Positions 14,162 to 14,355 of a DNA stretch of 14,355 nucleotides are shown here, one piece after another. The notes beneath the pieces are model-generated. The model saw nothing but the letters and a program-made list of their open reading frames with translations, did not search any database and was not told the DNA's origin. A program made the position numbers and the translations under genes. Position 1 is the first letter of the stretch, and each line of letters starts with the position of its first letter. This DNA comes from an uncultured Oscillospiraceae bacterium (GTDB taxonomy: Bacteria > Bacillota > Clostridia > Oscillospirales > Acutalibacteraceae): the NCBI GenBank assembly GCA_900547275.1, contig URGA01000052.1, positions 1 through 14,355 of the forward strand, in the 5' to 3' direction.

Positions 14162-14355
14162 AATTATCCTCCGTAATAAAGGGTTTTATCAGTATGATAT
14201 AAACCAGAACGCCGATTAGCGTTCCAAGTGAATTAAGAATAATATCGTCAATATCCGCGTCGCCGGATTTGGTTATGTATTGGAAAGTTTCTATAAAGAC
14301 AGAAAGCCCGACAGGGATAACGGCGGCAAGCAAAGCGCGGTGTTTTTTTAAACAG
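14130..14355 (-). CDS. VanZ-like membrane protein, partial (N-terminus outside window)
   Basis: The reading frame is open to the window edge, so only the C-terminal part, about 74 residues, is seen. It shows a membrane segment (LLAAVIPVGLSVFIETFQYI), the DADIDDIILNSLGTLIG motif typical of VanZ-like proteins, a second membrane segment (LIGVLVYIILI), and a short polar tail. VanZ relatives are membrane proteins; the original VanZ is linked to teicoplanin resistance, but most members have no known role and this one should not be read as a resistance gene. It lies upstream of mtnN on the same strand and overlaps its start by 32 nt, which suggests an operon. The in-frame TTG at 14331-14333 need not be the true start. 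Confidence 0.75.
   Translation of the reverse strand, partial: CLKKHRALLAAVIPVGLSVFIETFQYITKSGDADIDDIILNSLGTLIGVLVYIILIKPFITEDNYAGNNRSDGR

Noticed and set aside
13625..14176. Plus-strand open frame of 183 codons opposite mtnN
   Set aside because: The minus-strand frame has a clear enzyme family, motifs and ribosome site; the plus-strand frame has none.

Overview
The window is a chromosomal replication-origin neighbourhood of a low-to-mid GC member of the Firmicutes (Bacillota). The gene order dnaA, dnaN, yaaA (S4 domain), recF, remB (DUF370), gyrB, then gyrA is the classic Firmicutes order. Several sequence details point to the class Clostridia, probably the Oscillospirales/Ruminococcaceae: the GyrB toprim region reads PLWGKMLNVEKARLDKVYG, DnaA is divergent, and there is a lysine/proline-rich LCP protein. 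The genus cannot be named from sequence alone.

Layout. Positions 1-91 hold the dnaA promoter and leader with DnaA-box-like sites. dnaA (92-1423) is followed by a 236-bp AT-rich gap (1424-1659) that looks like oriC, with several TTTTNNACA-type boxes. From dnaN to gyrA (1660-9871) eight genes run in one direction with overlaps or very short gaps and no convincing terminator, so they are probably one transcription unit: sliding clamp, S4 RNA-binding protein, RecF, RemB, GyrB, two small membrane proteins of YcxB-like type, and GyrA. The two membrane proteins between gyrB and gyrA are the clearest departure from the textbook order.

From 9872 the content changes to cell-envelope and accessory functions. 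A good sigma-A-type promoter and a structured leader precede a 624-residue LytR-CpsA-Psr (LCP) cell-wall ligase with a long disordered cytoplasmic tail. A bidirectional terminator separates it from a convergent histidine phosphatase. A 118-bp divergent intergenic region with a clear promoter and a 14-bp perfect palindrome leads to an XRE-family regulator. That gene converges, with a 3-nt gap, on an MTA/SAH nucleosidase (mtnN), which overlaps an upstream VanZ-like membrane gene cut by the window end. The terminator for the XRE gene appears to lie inside the antisense strand of mtnN.

The window is mostly core replication machinery, and no new defence, mobile or biosynthetic system is visible. 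The most useful leads are: a DnaA whose DNA-reading motif departs from GRDHTT, together with an origin that lacks the strong TTATCCACA box; the paired YcxB-like proteins in the gyrase operon; the LCP protein's long cytoplasmic tail; and the regulatory architecture around the XRE gene. No RNA genes, CRISPR arrays, insertion sequences or prophage genes were seen.
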